Positions 43,926 to 52,756 of a stretch of 61,255 nt of DNA are shown piece by piece. Source of the DNA: GCA-2747515 sp964427825 (GTDB lineage Bacteria > Patescibacteriota > Minisyncoccia > Moranbacterales > GCA-2747515); assembly GCA_964427825.1 (NCBI GenBank), contig CAYRUU010000001.1:1-61255 (forward strand). Reading direction: 5' to 3'. The stretch's first letter is position 1; the number at the start of each line of letters is the position of its first letter. The notes under the pieces are model-generated. The model worked only from the letters and a program-made list of their open reading frames with translations. It was not told the origin of the DNA and ran no database searches. The translations under genes and the position numbers were made by a program.

Positions 43926-44891
43926 ATGCATGCACGTGTACGAAAAAAATTACTCAGACGCTATGCGCTGATTGTTGGTCAGGTGGCGGTTGTTGTTGGT
44001 GCCGTTTGGTGGGTGTGGCGCATGGAGGGTGAGCCGTTTGTGCGACAGGCGTTTGTGGAGGATGTGACGATTGTGGATGATGGGACGATGAGTATTGTGT
44101 CGCGTGCTGATGCGCAGACCGTGAGTGATGTGTTGCGGGTGTCAGGGGTGGTGGTGTCGGAAAATGATCGTGTGTTTCCGGCGGTGGATACACCGGTATT
44201 TTCCTTGGATGTGATTACGATTGATCGCATGCATACCATGACCGTGGCGGTGGACAAGGAGCGGCGTACGGTGCGGACGTTTCGCGATCGTGTGGATGAG
44301 GCGCTGGCGCGTGGGGGTGTACACGTGGATCCGGATGATCTTGTGGAGCCGGTAGGGGCGCATATTGTGGTGAGTGATGTGGATGTGGTGGTGACGCGTG
44401 TGACCATTGTGGAAGAGGTTGTGACAAAAAAAATCCCATTTGACACAAAGGAAACAGAAGATGATACGGTGAGTTTTCTTAAGAAAATTATTGCGCAAAA
44501 GGGAATGAGTGGCACAAAGACGATCACGTATCGCGTGGCGTATCATGACGGCGCGGAGGTGAAGCGTCAGGTGATCGGCGAAGAAGTGACCAAGGAACCG
44601 GTGATAGAGGAGGTGGTGCAGGGCACGAAGGTTACGGTGAGTAAAACACACAAGGGGGCGTGTTCGTGGTATAGTCACACGGGAACGATGGCGGCGGCAA
44701 ACCCGTGGATGCCCATTGGGTCGTATGCGCGTGTGACAAACATGGACAATGGAAAGTCAGTGATTGTGCGCATCAATGATCGCGGTCCGTTTGTGCCGGG
44801 GCGTATCATTGACTTGGACAAGGTGGCTTTTGAAAAAATTGCATCACTGGGGGCGGGTGTGATTGCGGTGAAGATGGAGGAAATTCACTAG
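43926..44891 (+). CDS. membrane-anchored G5 / RlpA-like wall protein
   Basis: 321 aa from ATG 43926; TATAAT at 43913-43918 is upstream. An anchor (ALIVGQVAVVVGAVWWVW) is followed by a DUF348 ubiquitin-like domain (VDKERRTVRTFRDRVDEAL), a G5 domain (VTRVTIVEEVVTKKIPFDT) and a C-terminal RlpA double-psi barrel (GACSWYSHTGTMAAANPW, NDRGPFVPGRIIDLD). RpfB- and RlpA-like proteins bind or cut peptidoglycan. The stop overlaps the DedA gene by 4 nt (convergent). Confidence 0.9.
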   Translation: MHARVRKKLLRRYALIVGQVAVVVGAVWWVWRMEGEPFVRQAFVEDVTIVDDGTMSIVSRADAQTVSDVLRVSGVVVSENDRVFPAVDTPVFSLDVITIDRMHTMTVAVDKERRTVRTFRDRVDEALARGGVHVDPDDLVEPVGAHIVVSDVDVVVTRVTIVEEVVTKKIPFDTKETEDDTVSFLKKIIAQKGMSGTKTITYRVAYHDGAEVKRQVIGEEVTKEPVIEEVVQGTKVTVSKTHKGACSWYSHTGTMAAANPWMPIGSYARVTNMDNGKSVIVRINDRGPFVPGRIIDLDKVAFEKIASLGAGVIAVKMEEIH

Positions 44892-45565
44892 CACTCTTGT
44901 GATTGTTGGTGCGTGGCGGTGTGCGGTGCGGGACAGTATTTTTTCCACAGAACTACTACGCCAATACACAAAACAATCAACCAAAAAGCAACCTCTCCGA
45001 GGGTGCGCGACAGGACATCATAGCTGTGTCCAAAAAAGTAGCCGAGTGCCACGTAGAGTCCCGCCCAGAGTGTGCCACCAAAAATATTATAGACAAAAAA
45101 TGTCCGCAGGGGTACTTGCGAAGATCCGGCAACAAACGGAACAAGCGCGCGTGTCAAAGAGTTCAGTCTGCCAAACACAAGTGCCTTACCGGTGCGGTTA
45201 CGCAGAAGAGAGGCTGTCCACGCAAGATTGTCTTGCGAGATGAAGACGAAGCGTGCAAATCGTTGCAAGAAGGCATTGCCATAACGCCTGCCGATCGCAT
45301 AGCCGATCCAGTCACCGACGATGGCGCCGAGCGCCGCCAAGATGAAGAGTATGAGGGGATTGCATAGCCCAGCTTTTGCCAGAAAACCCGCGCCGATCAC
45401 TAGTGTTTGTCCGGGTACCATGATGCCGACGATGGGCACTGATTCGCTGAGTGCAGACAAAAATGCAATTATTATGATCCACCATTCCGTGACTGCGGGT
45501 GCGAGTGTGTGAGTATAGTGGAAGATTGCTGGTGTGCTGGTGAGTGTTGCAGTGAAGAGATGCAT
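44888..45565 (-). CDS. DedA family membrane protein
   Basis: 225 aa. SESVPIVGIMVPGQTLVIGAG, GDWIGYAIGRRYG and FGRLNSLTRALVPFVAG are DedA hallmarks. DedA proteins are thought to move or flip lipids such as undecaprenyl phosphate. Five or six membrane helices. Confidence 0.93.
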   Translation of the reverse strand: MHLFTATLTSTPAIFHYTHTLAPAVTEWWIIIIAFLSALSESVPIVGIMVPGQTLVIGAGFLAKAGLCNPLILFILAALGAIVGDWIGYAIGRRYGNAFLQRFARFVFISQDNLAWTASLLRNRTGKALVFGRLNSLTRALVPFVAGSSQVPLRTFFVYNIFGGTLWAGLYVALGYFFGHSYDVLSRTLGEVAFWLIVLCIGVVVLWKKYCPAPHTATHQQSQEC

Positions 45566-45677
45566 AAGTTGTGTGTGGGACTGTTACTATGATGTGGCGC
45601 GCGTGAGGTTGTTACGGATCTTGTGTAGTGGAGCGTTCTCCTCTAGTATACGTGATAAGAACATAGAAGGAAATATC

Positions 45678-46490
45678 ATGAAAAAATTTGTACACAAAAA
45701 ATCCTTGGGTCAAAATTTTCTGCAGAACGCCGCCGTGGTACGCGCCATTGTGGATTATGCGGCGGTGACGTCATCCGATGTTGTTTTAGAAGTGGGTCCA
45801 GGGGATGGCGTATTGACGACCGCTCTTGCTGCGCGCGCGGGACATGTGATTGCCATTGAGAAGGACAAACGGCTACTTGAGGTTTTGCGCAAACGCTTTG
45901 CCGATAGCGCGCATGTGATACTTGTCCACGATGATATTTTACAGAGTAACGTGACACAGATCATTGACCGCGCAACAGCATCACAGGGGTCTGCCTACAA
46001 GGCTGTGGCAAACATCCCGTACTACATCACGGCACCAATTCTGCGCTTGTTTATGGAACTGGATCGTCCGCCACAGGTGATGGTGGTGATGGTACAAAAG
46101 GAGGTGGCAGAGCGGTTATGCGCCGCGCCGGGGCAGATGAGTGTACTGAGCGTGGCGGCACAGTACTATTGTGATGTGCGCTATATGCAAACGGTGGACC
46201 GTACGGACTTTGAGCCTGTGCCCGCGGTAGACAGTGCGGTGGTAATGCTTACACGGCGCGTACATGTGCGACCGGATGCCGATTTTTTTCGCATTGTGCG
46301 CATCGGATTCAGTGCGCGTCGCAAAACACTTGCCAACAACCTTGCCAATGGTCTTCACGTGTCAAAACAATCTGCGATACAAATACTTGTGCAGTGCGGG
46401 ATTGCGCCCGATGCGCGTGCGCAGGAATTGTCGGTGGCGCAGTGGCGTGATGTGGCGCGCGTGGCTACGATGCTAGGCCGAGAAGTGTGA
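45678..46490 (+). CDS. rsmA: 16S rRNA dimethyladenosine transferase
   Basis: 270 aa from ATG 45678, with GAAGG 7 nt upstream. KKSLGQNFLQN, VLEVGPGDGVLT and VANIPYYITAPIL are the KsgA/RsmA motifs. It dimethylates two adenines at the 16S 3' end. The 3' end overlaps the convergent UbiA-like gene by 26 nt. Confidence 0.95.
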   Translation: MKKFVHKKSLGQNFLQNAAVVRAIVDYAAVTSSDVVLEVGPGDGVLTTALAARAGHVIAIEKDKRLLEVLRKRFADSAHVILVHDDILQSNVTQIIDRATASQGSAYKAVANIPYYITAPILRLFMELDRPPQVMVVMVQKEVAERLCAAPGQMSVLSVAAQYYCDVRYMQTVDRTDFEPVPAVDSAVVMLTRRVHVRPDADFFRIVRIGFSARRKTLANNLANGLHVSKQSAIQILVQCGIAPDARAQELSVAQWRDVARVATMLGREV

Positions 46491-48138
46491 ATGCAAGAAT
46501 GCTCGCATACAATGCGACGCATCCGAATACGATCCACAATGTTGCATGCGGTGAGAAACGGAAGGTGTTGCTGCGCCTCGCGATGACGGTCCAGAATGCT
46601 ATACTGCCAATGAGGACGGCAGGCAGAAAGAGTGTGCGCGTGTTGAGTAAGAAGATGCTGAGAAGAAATGACGCGAGAATACCGCTACCGATGATGATGC
46701 GTCCGACACGTTCACCGGCAAGTACGGGCACAGTAAAAACGCGATGTTTTTTGTCGCCGCGGATATCCTTGAGGTCTTTAAGGGGTAGGGAGATTGTGTA
46801 GGCGACAATGAGAAGGATGCCGATGCGTATAGGGAATGTGTGGAGGTCATGCGTGGGGTTGATGAGGATGAATCCGATGGCGACAATGAAAAATGACGCG
46901 ATTGCTGCAAGAAATGTTGCAATGATGGGAAAGCGCTTGAGGCGCAGCGGCGGCGTGTTGTAGAGGTAGGATAGTGCGTGGTATCCAATAAGGAGGATGG
47001 CGGCATGGGGAAGAAGGAGTGCAATGTAGACGCAGGATAGGATGGTAAGGAAAACACCGATGGAGCGATAGGTGTCTACGCTAATACTGCGGATCACGAG
47101 CGGGCGCATGGGATTACTGATGCGGTCAATATCAATGTCAATAATATCGTTGAATATCACCGTAGCGTACCATGCCATCACAACAGCAAGTAGTGCAACA
47201 ATCACCGCCGCAATGGAAAAAGGTGTCCACAAAACGGTGGTGTCGGTGAAATGCCATGCGAGCGCCATGCCCACCAACAACAGTCCGCTGTGGTACAGTG
47301 TTTGCACGGGACGTATGTTGCGCAGCAGAGAAACGCATTGCGCACGGCGGAGAATACACCACAGAAGCACAGTCACACATGGAAAGATTATGGCATAGAC
47401 GAGAGACATTTTGATGTTACCGGAACTTGCTATATCGGTGATGGGTGTGGTAAGGATGGTTGTGGGCGAGGCGATAAATCCTGCCACGTCGGCGCCTGTG
47501 GTGCGCAGGTGGGTGTCGTGTAGAAGGATGGTGAGGATGGAGGGGAGTGCGCTCATCATAAAGCAGATGATGTAGACAGCAACACCAGCCGTAACGGTGC
47601 GCCAGATGGTACGTGTTGTGGCATAGACATAGGTGCTAATGCCAATGATGGCAATGGCAATCATGATGCGTGTGCCATAGGTGATACCGCTTGTGGGACT
47701 ATCACCAAAAAATGTCCACAGACTGTGCCACAGACCACCCACGCCGTCAAAGAGAGAATAACTCCAAAAAGATACACCGCTGAAAAACCAGTGTGCAATC
47801 ACCATATCCAAAACCGGCGGACACACGGTGAGTAGAAAGCCAAGAAGTAGCAGGGTTGTTGTGGCGTATACGGTGGTGCGTGTGAGGGTGATGATGAGAA
47901 GGGTGCATGCGAGAAAAAGTGTGGCGAAAAAGAGCATCGTGTGAACCGTTTCGGTAAAATAGAAGATACCACTACGTGGCGTGAAGTGATTGACCCATGA
48001 CTCCACAACAAGCCGTGTTGCGATGATGGCGGCGAATGTGGTAGCAAGGGTGTGTAGGGATAGGGGTGTTTTGTGCAGGATCGTTGCAAGACGCATATAG
48101 AGAATAGGATGTTTATAATTATGGGATCGCCGCAACAT
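46465..48138 (-). CDS. UbiA-family prenyltransferase with long N-terminal membrane region
   Basis: 557 aa (ATG 48096 is an alternative start). The C-terminal 290 residues hold the UbiA motifs NDIIDIDIDRISNPMRPL and LKDLKDIRGDKKH, which bind prenyl diphosphate through Mg. The first 260 residues contain about six extra membrane helices without a family I know, so this looks like a fusion. The acceptor substrate is unknown; quinone genes are not in the window. Confidence 0.85.
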   Translation of the reverse strand: MLRRSHNYKHPILYMRLATILHKTPLSLHTLATTFAAIIATRLVVESWVNHFTPRSGIFYFTETVHTMLFFATLFLACTLLIITLTRTTVYATTTLLLLGFLLTVCPPVLDMVIAHWFFSGVSFWSYSLFDGVGGLWHSLWTFFGDSPTSGITYGTRIMIAIAIIGISTYVYATTRTIWRTVTAGVAVYIICFMMSALPSILTILLHDTHLRTTGADVAGFIASPTTILTTPITDIASSGNIKMSLVYAIIFPCVTVLLWCILRRAQCVSLLRNIRPVQTLYHSGLLLVGMALAWHFTDTTVLWTPFSIAAVIVALLAVVMAWYATVIFNDIIDIDIDRISNPMRPLVIRSISVDTYRSIGVFLTILSCVYIALLLPHAAILLIGYHALSYLYNTPPLRLKRFPIIATFLAAIASFFIVAIGFILINPTHDLHTFPIRIGILLIVAYTISLPLKDLKDIRGDKKHRVFTVPVLAGERVGRIIIGSGILASFLLSIFLLNTRTLFLPAVLIGSIAFWTVIARRSNTFRFSPHATLWIVFGCVALYASILAFTLLGLAS

Positions 48139-48242
48139 GTAGCATGTGCGGCACGATATCGTTTACCCATTGTCATCATACCATATTTTATCCTATGTTT
48201 TAAATGGAGAAGTATAGCCCACAAAGTGATTTCAGTGGTACA

Positions 48243-50399
48243 ATGAACACTATGAATGATCCGATTTTGGCACAACTGAATCCGCAACAGAAAAAAGCCG
48301 TCATGGCGTTTGAGGGACCATTTTTGGTGCTTGCTGGTGCGGGATCTGGCAAAACAACAGCCCTGACACGACGTATTGCCTATTTGATCCGGCATCATGG
48401 CGTTGCGGCACACGCTATTGTGGCGGTGACATTTACCAACAAAGCGGCACGTGAGATGCGCGATCGTGTTGCTGATCTGCTGCACGGGCATGGCGCACTG
48501 CCATGGGTGGGTACTTTTCATAGTACATGTGTGTGGATTTTGCGCGATCACGCCGATCGCATCGGCTATGAGCGCAATTTTACGATCATTGACGCTGCTG
48601 ATCAATTGGCGCTAGTAAAGCGCGTGATGAAGGAATTGGATATTGCGGTTACACAACTGTCGCCGCGCAGTGTCTTGGAGAGTATTTCGCGTGCCAAGAG
48701 TGACTTGTTGACGCCGGAGGCATACGCGACGCATGCGGACACCTATCGCGACGAGCAAGTTGCACGCATCTATGAACGCTATCAATACAGGCTGTGCACT
48801 AACCACAGTATGGACTTTGATGATCTCATCCGCCTCACCAGTGCACTTTTTGAAAAACACCCCGATCTTTTGCGCGCCTACAACGATCGGTGGCGCTTTG
48901 TGTTGGTGGATGAGTATCAAGATACCAACTACGCGCAGTATCATCTGATCCGCCTCTTAACGCGGCACCACCGCAATATCTTTGTTGTTGGAGATGATTG
49001 GCAATCAATCTATAAGTGGCGTGGTGCGGACGTGCAAAACATCTTGCGTTTTGAAAAGGATTTTCCCGGCACAACAGTGATCGCCTTGGAGCAAAACTAT
49101 CGGTCGCCGCAAAATGTGTTGGATGTTGCCTATGGCATCATTGAGCGAACGGTGCATCGGACCAATAAGCGCATTTGGAGTAAAAATGGCGCCGGAAAAA
49201 AACTGATGACCTATGAAGCGGAGGATGAGCTTGACGAAGCGACATTTGTGCTTTCAACCATGCGGCGGTTGATGGAGCAGGAAGGCTATTGTGAACGGGA
49301 TTTTGTGGTGCTGTATCGGACTAATGCGCAGGCGCGCGTCATGGAGGAGTTGCTGATGCGCGAGCAAGTAGCCTATCGCATCATTGGTGGTATGAAATTC
49401 TATGAGCGGAAAGAAGTACGCGACATGTTGGCGTATGTACGTCTTGTTGCCAATCCGTCTGACGCGAGTGCGTTGGAACGGGCACTGCGCGTGCCCAAGC
49501 GAAACATTGGACCGAAAACGCTGCATGCATGGCTGACTGTGGCGGAGAAGGCTGGTGTCAGCCCCATCGCTGTGGGTGCGGATGCGGCTATAGCGGACCG
49601 GCTGCCAAGCGCAAAACGAAATGCTATTGCGGCGTTTTGCACGATGATCACGGAAGCGCGTGCCTATGTGGAGACACACACGGTTGCGGAGTTGATTGCG
49701 CATCTCTATACGGCAAGTGGATACAAGGCGTTTTTGAATGATGGCACGGAAGAAGGGTTGACGCGGGAGGAAAATGTACAGGAGCTATATTCCAGTGTGT
49801 TGGCACAGGCGCGTGGCCTTGAGGGGCTTATGGTGTTTTTGGAGCATGTGTCACTTGCTAGCGATGCGGACGCTGTGGATGAGCAGAGTGGTGCAGTGCA
49901 CCTGATGACATTGCACAGTGTGAAAGGCTTGGAATTTCCCGTGGTGTTTGTGATTGGGATGGAGGAGGGGCTTTTACCGCATAGCCGGGCAATGGCGAGC
50001 GAAGAGGAAATGGAGGAAGAGCGACGCTTGGCATATGTGGGCGTAACGCGCGCCAAAGAACAAGTCTTTTTTATCCATGCGCGACAGCGTGTATTGTTTG
50101 GCAGTTTGCAGATGAATCAGCCGTCGCAGTTTTATGACGACATGCCGCAGGATCTCTTGTTACCCGTGCAGACGAAAAAACGCACGCGTGTGACATACGG
50201 CGTCAACACGGTGGTCCCGTCCGATGCGAAGACGCGCGATGTGCAACAGATGTTTGTGGATGGCGATGCTGTGGAGCATCCACAGTTCGGTGTGGGTATT
50301 GTGGTGGCGCAGACGGAGACGATTGTGCATGTCGTGTTTCGCGATGCGGGGCTCAAAAAACTTGCGCGTGGTATTGCACCGCTTGTACGTCGCACATAA
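48243..50399 (+). CDS. pcrA: UvrD/PcrA superfamily 1 DNA helicase
   Basis: 718 aa from ATG 48243 (48204 and 48252 also possible). Walker A AGAGSGKT (31-38), VDEYQDTN, EQNYRSPQNVL and VGVTRAKEQ are SF1A motifs. The C-terminal FGVGIVVAQTETIVHVVF is the Tudor-like domain that binds RNA polymerase in PcrA. It unwinds DNA 3' to 5' in repair and rolling-circle replication. Confidence 0.95.
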   Translation: MNTMNDPILAQLNPQQKKAVMAFEGPFLVLAGAGSGKTTALTRRIAYLIRHHGVAAHAIVAVTFTNKAAREMRDRVADLLHGHGALPWVGTFHSTCVWILRDHADRIGYERNFTIIDAADQLALVKRVMKELDIAVTQLSPRSVLESISRAKSDLLTPEAYATHADTYRDEQVARIYERYQYRLCTNHSMDFDDLIRLTSALFEKHPDLLRAYNDRWRFVLVDEYQDTNYAQYHLIRLLTRHHRNIFVVGDDWQSIYKWRGADVQNILRFEKDFPGTTVIALEQNYRSPQNVLDVAYGIIERTVHRTNKRIWSKNGAGKKLMTYEAEDELDEATFVLSTMRRLMEQEGYCERDFVVLYRTNAQARVMEELLMREQVAYRIIGGMKFYERKEVRDMLAYVRLVANPSDASALERALRVPKRNIGPKTLHAWLTVAEKAGVSPIAVGADAAIADRLPSAKRNAIAAFCTMITEARAYVETHTVAELIAHLYTASGYKAFLNDGTEEGLTREENVQELYSSVLAQARGLEGLMVFLEHVSLASDADAVDEQSGAVHLMTLHSVKGLEFPVVFVIGMEEGLLPHSRAMASEEEMEEERRLAYVGVTRAKEQVFFIHARQRVLFGSLQMNQPSQFYDDMPQDLLLPVQTKKRTRVTYGVNTVVPSDAKTRDVQQMFVDGDAVEHPQFGVGIVVAQTETIVHVVFRDAGLKKLARGIAPLVRRT

Positions 50400-50412
50400 A
50401 TTGTAGTGCACA

Positions 50413-51150
50413 ATGATCATGCATCATGAAAAAAGAGCAATCATCTCTTGGGCAGTGATCGTCAGCGCCTGTGCGTTTGTTGGTGTGGTAGTGTGGTGGA
50501 TCTTTTTTGCCACGGAGACGGTGCAGGAGGTGACTGTGGAGCGTGACGTCGCACTAGTACATCAAGAACATGCCCAAAGCGACACAAGTAGAAGCGTGGT
50601 TCTACAGCGGGATGTGGTGCCGGCGGAAGAGGTGGCGCCCGTACAACTGGCATTTGCATGGCCGATGGACCGCGCTGTGGAGCGTATCACCAAAAAACCG
50701 TTTGGCATCCTTATTGATCCCGCATCGTCGCCGGTGCAGCCGGAACGGTTTTCTGGATACCATACGGGAACGGATTTTGAAGTCTTTCCCGATGAGATCC
50801 AACAGCGCGTTTACGTGCGGGCGGTGTGCACCGGTGCACTGCGCGTCAAACAAAATGTCAATGGCTATGGCGGTGTGATTGTGCAGGAGTGTCGTTATGG
50901 CGACGAGTCTATCACGGTACTCTACGGACACCTTGCCGTACACTACACACCACATCGCGTTGGTGATGTGGTGGCGGTTGGCGAGGTGTTTGCGCAACTT
51001 GGAGAAGATGGCAGTCGTGAGACCGACGGTGAGCGTAAGCATTTGCATGTGGGCGTGCATCGCACAAGTGCCATTGTTTTTGCGGGCTATGTTGCGCGTA
51101 CGGCGCAATTGTCGCCATGGATGGATCTTGCACAGCTTATTGGCATATAG
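50413..51150 (+). CDS. membrane-anchored M23 (LytM) metallopeptidase
   Basis: 245 aa. An N-terminal anchor (about 11-33) precedes the M23 domain: H117 and D121 in YHTGTDFE, and HLH at 210-212 bind zinc. It cuts peptide cross-links of peptidoglycan. It starts 13 nt after the helicase stop, likely in the same transcript. Confidence 0.92.
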   Translation: MIMHHEKRAIISWAVIVSACAFVGVVVWWIFFATETVQEVTVERDVALVHQEHAQSDTSRSVVLQRDVVPAEEVAPVQLAFAWPMDRAVERITKKPFGILIDPASSPVQPERFSGYHTGTDFEVFPDEIQQRVYVRAVCTGALRVKQNVNGYGGVIVQECRYGDESITVLYGHLAVHYTPHRVGDVVAVGEVFAQLGEDGSRETDGERKHLHVGVHRTSAIVFAGYVARTAQLSPWMDLAQLIGI

Positions 51151-51160
51151 TACACGCATG

Positions 51161-51189
51161 TTGTCGTAAGGGGTGTTTTGTGGTAGAAT
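51161..51189 (+). promoter_or_regulatory. promoter of the 56-aa membrane protein gene
   Basis: TTGTCG (51161-51166) and TAGAAT (51184-51189), spacing 17 nt. Confidence 0.55.
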
Positions 51190-51225
51190 TATCCTTAGGA
51201 AAATAACAAATGTTCTTTATCAATG

Positions 51226-51251
51226 AGCACCGCTAATGTGGTGTTTTTTTT
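51226..51251 (+). terminator. hairpin with eight T between promoter and small gene
   Basis: AGCACC pairs with GGTGTT (one G-T) followed by a T-run. It may end the M23 transcript, or act as an attenuator for the small gene that starts 22 nt later. Confidence 0.55.
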
Positions 51252-51272
51252 CTATAAAAAAAGGAGGATGCC

Positions 51273-51443
51273 ATGAGAAAAGAAGAGATGACCATGGGTA
51301 CAATCATTGGAAAATGTATCGTTGTTATTTTATTTCTCCCCCTGATTGTTTCTGCAATAATTATTTTTGGAGCACTCTATCTGTATGTGGAGTGCGGTGA
51401 AGACGCACGACGTCGGCGGCACACCGTGCTGCCGCCAGAATAG
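51273..51443 (+). CDS. 56-aa single-span membrane protein
   Basis: ATG 51273 has a perfect AGGAGG at 51262-51267, 5 nt upstream, which strongly supports translation. The 56-residue product has one membrane helix (CIVVILFLPLIVSAIIIFG) and a short Arg-rich tail. No family recognised. Confidence 0.65.
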   Translation: MRKEEMTMGTIIGKCIVVILFLPLIVSAIIIFGALYLYVECGEDARRRRHTVLPPE

Positions 51444-51458
51444 AAATACAAGTCAAGC

Positions 51459-51485
51459 GCGTGCAATCTTGCACACGTTTTTTAT
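51459..51485 (+). terminator. terminator between the small gene and xer
   Basis: GTGCAA pairs with TTGCAC around 2 nt, followed by CACG and six T. Confidence 0.5.
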
Positions 51486-52420
51486 ATCTTCTTCTTGCCG
51501 TGAAATTTTTTGTGGACTTCTTTGAGACCTTTATTGGTGACGTGTGTGTACACTTGCGTTGTGGTGATGTTGGCGTGTCCGAGCATGGCTTGCACGGAGC
51601 GGATGTCGGCGCCGTTGTGGAGCAGGTCGGTGGCAAAGGTATGGCGTAGGGTGTGCGGATGGACATTTTTGACAATACCGGCTTTGGCGGCGTATTTTTT
51701 GACGATGCGCTGAATACTGCGTGACGTGAGACGCAGGCCGCCACTTTCGGTTTCTTTGCGTCCATGCCTACTGTTGCGCACAAAGAGCGCCGGATCAATA
51801 TCACCGCGTTTTGCGAGGTAGGCTTCTAGGGCTTTTTTTGCCGCGTCGGAGATAAAGACGATGCGCACCTTACCACCTTTGCCGCGTACGCTGAATTCTT
51901 GGCGGTCAAGATTGAGACTGTCGCGGTCTAGTGCGACGATTTCTGACACGCGTAGTCCTGCGGAAAACAGCAACTCCAAAATCGCACGGTCGCGTAGTGA
52001 CGACACATCCGGTCCCTCAGCGGCCGTCACGAGACGCACGATTTCATCATCTTCCAAAAAGGTGACGGGCTGCTCGGGATTCTTACCGATGTCAATTTTT
52101 TCTGCTGACAAGGTGGCAATGTCGTTTTTTGCGAGGTATTTGAGAAAATTGCGCAGAGCGATGGCGTGGTAGTTTTGCGTGGCGATGCTGAAGGGCTCGC
52201 CTGTGTGCGGCACGGTGTGACGATTGAGGAAAACGCGGTATTTGCGGACGATCGTCATGGTGATGTCGCTCGGTTCGCACGATTGGCAGTGTACATTGAC
52301 AAAATCCACAAAACGTTCCAAATAGTGGTCGTAGTTTTGGATGGTTTTTTGGCTGCGGTGGAGTTCTGACTCCAAATACTCCAAATACTCCATTTTCAAG
52401 TCGTAGAGATCTTTTGTCAT
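51482..52420 (-). CDS. xerC: tyrosine recombinase XerC/XerD family
   Basis: 312 aa. SAM-like N-terminal domain (about 5-95), then the catalytic domain with Arg in SAGLRVSEI, HTLRHTF, GHANI and the nucleophile Tyr in QVYTH. Xer recombinases resolve chromosome dimers at dif. No integrase-type neighbours or att repeats are seen, so a housekeeping role is more likely than a mobile element. Confidence 0.93.
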   Translation of the reverse strand: MTKDLYDLKMEYLEYLESELHRSQKTIQNYDHYLERFVDFVNVHCQSCEPSDITMTIVRKYRVFLNRHTVPHTGEPFSIATQNYHAIALRNFLKYLAKNDIATLSAEKIDIGKNPEQPVTFLEDDEIVRLVTAAEGPDVSSLRDRAILELLFSAGLRVSEIVALDRDSLNLDRQEFSVRGKGGKVRIVFISDAAKKALEAYLAKRGDIDPALFVRNSRHGRKETESGGLRLTSRSIQRIVKKYAAKAGIVKNVHPHTLRHTFATDLLHNGADIRSVQAMLGHANITTTQVYTHVTNKGLKEVHKKFHGKKKI

Positions 52421-52481
52421 GACTCTTTCAGTAAATAAAAACTATACTCTCATGTTACCACAGAATCGCCCAGATGTAATT

Positions 52482-52509
52482 TTGACAAAATGCCGGATGT
52501 CTCTATAAT
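52482..52509 (+). promoter_or_regulatory. promoter of the LysM-CHAP gene
   Basis: TTGACA (52482-52487) and TATAAT (52504-52509), spacing 16 nt. Transcription should start near 52516, well before ATG 52581. Confidence 0.75.
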
Positions 52510-52756
52510 AGAAGAAGTCTAAAAAATAAGGTTTGCGCAGATGGTGACTGCCTTGTCTTGATCACCTTACGCGTACAACCATGTCAAGGACGCAACAGCT
52601 ATTTCACGATTTTCCAAAAAATGTCGCGCTTGTCGCAACGCATTTTCACGGCTCTATAGCGTTTATCTTGCGATTGAACACATCACAATCGAGTCTTTTC
52701 GTCAACGGTCATTCTTTGGCATCGGTCATTTTATTCGTCACAACGGTAGTTTAGCG

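Noticed and set aside
51482..52420. Integrase of a mobile element
   Set aside because: The recombinase has XerC/D architecture and no neighbouring excisionase, relaxase, attachment repeat or tRNA-end duplication.
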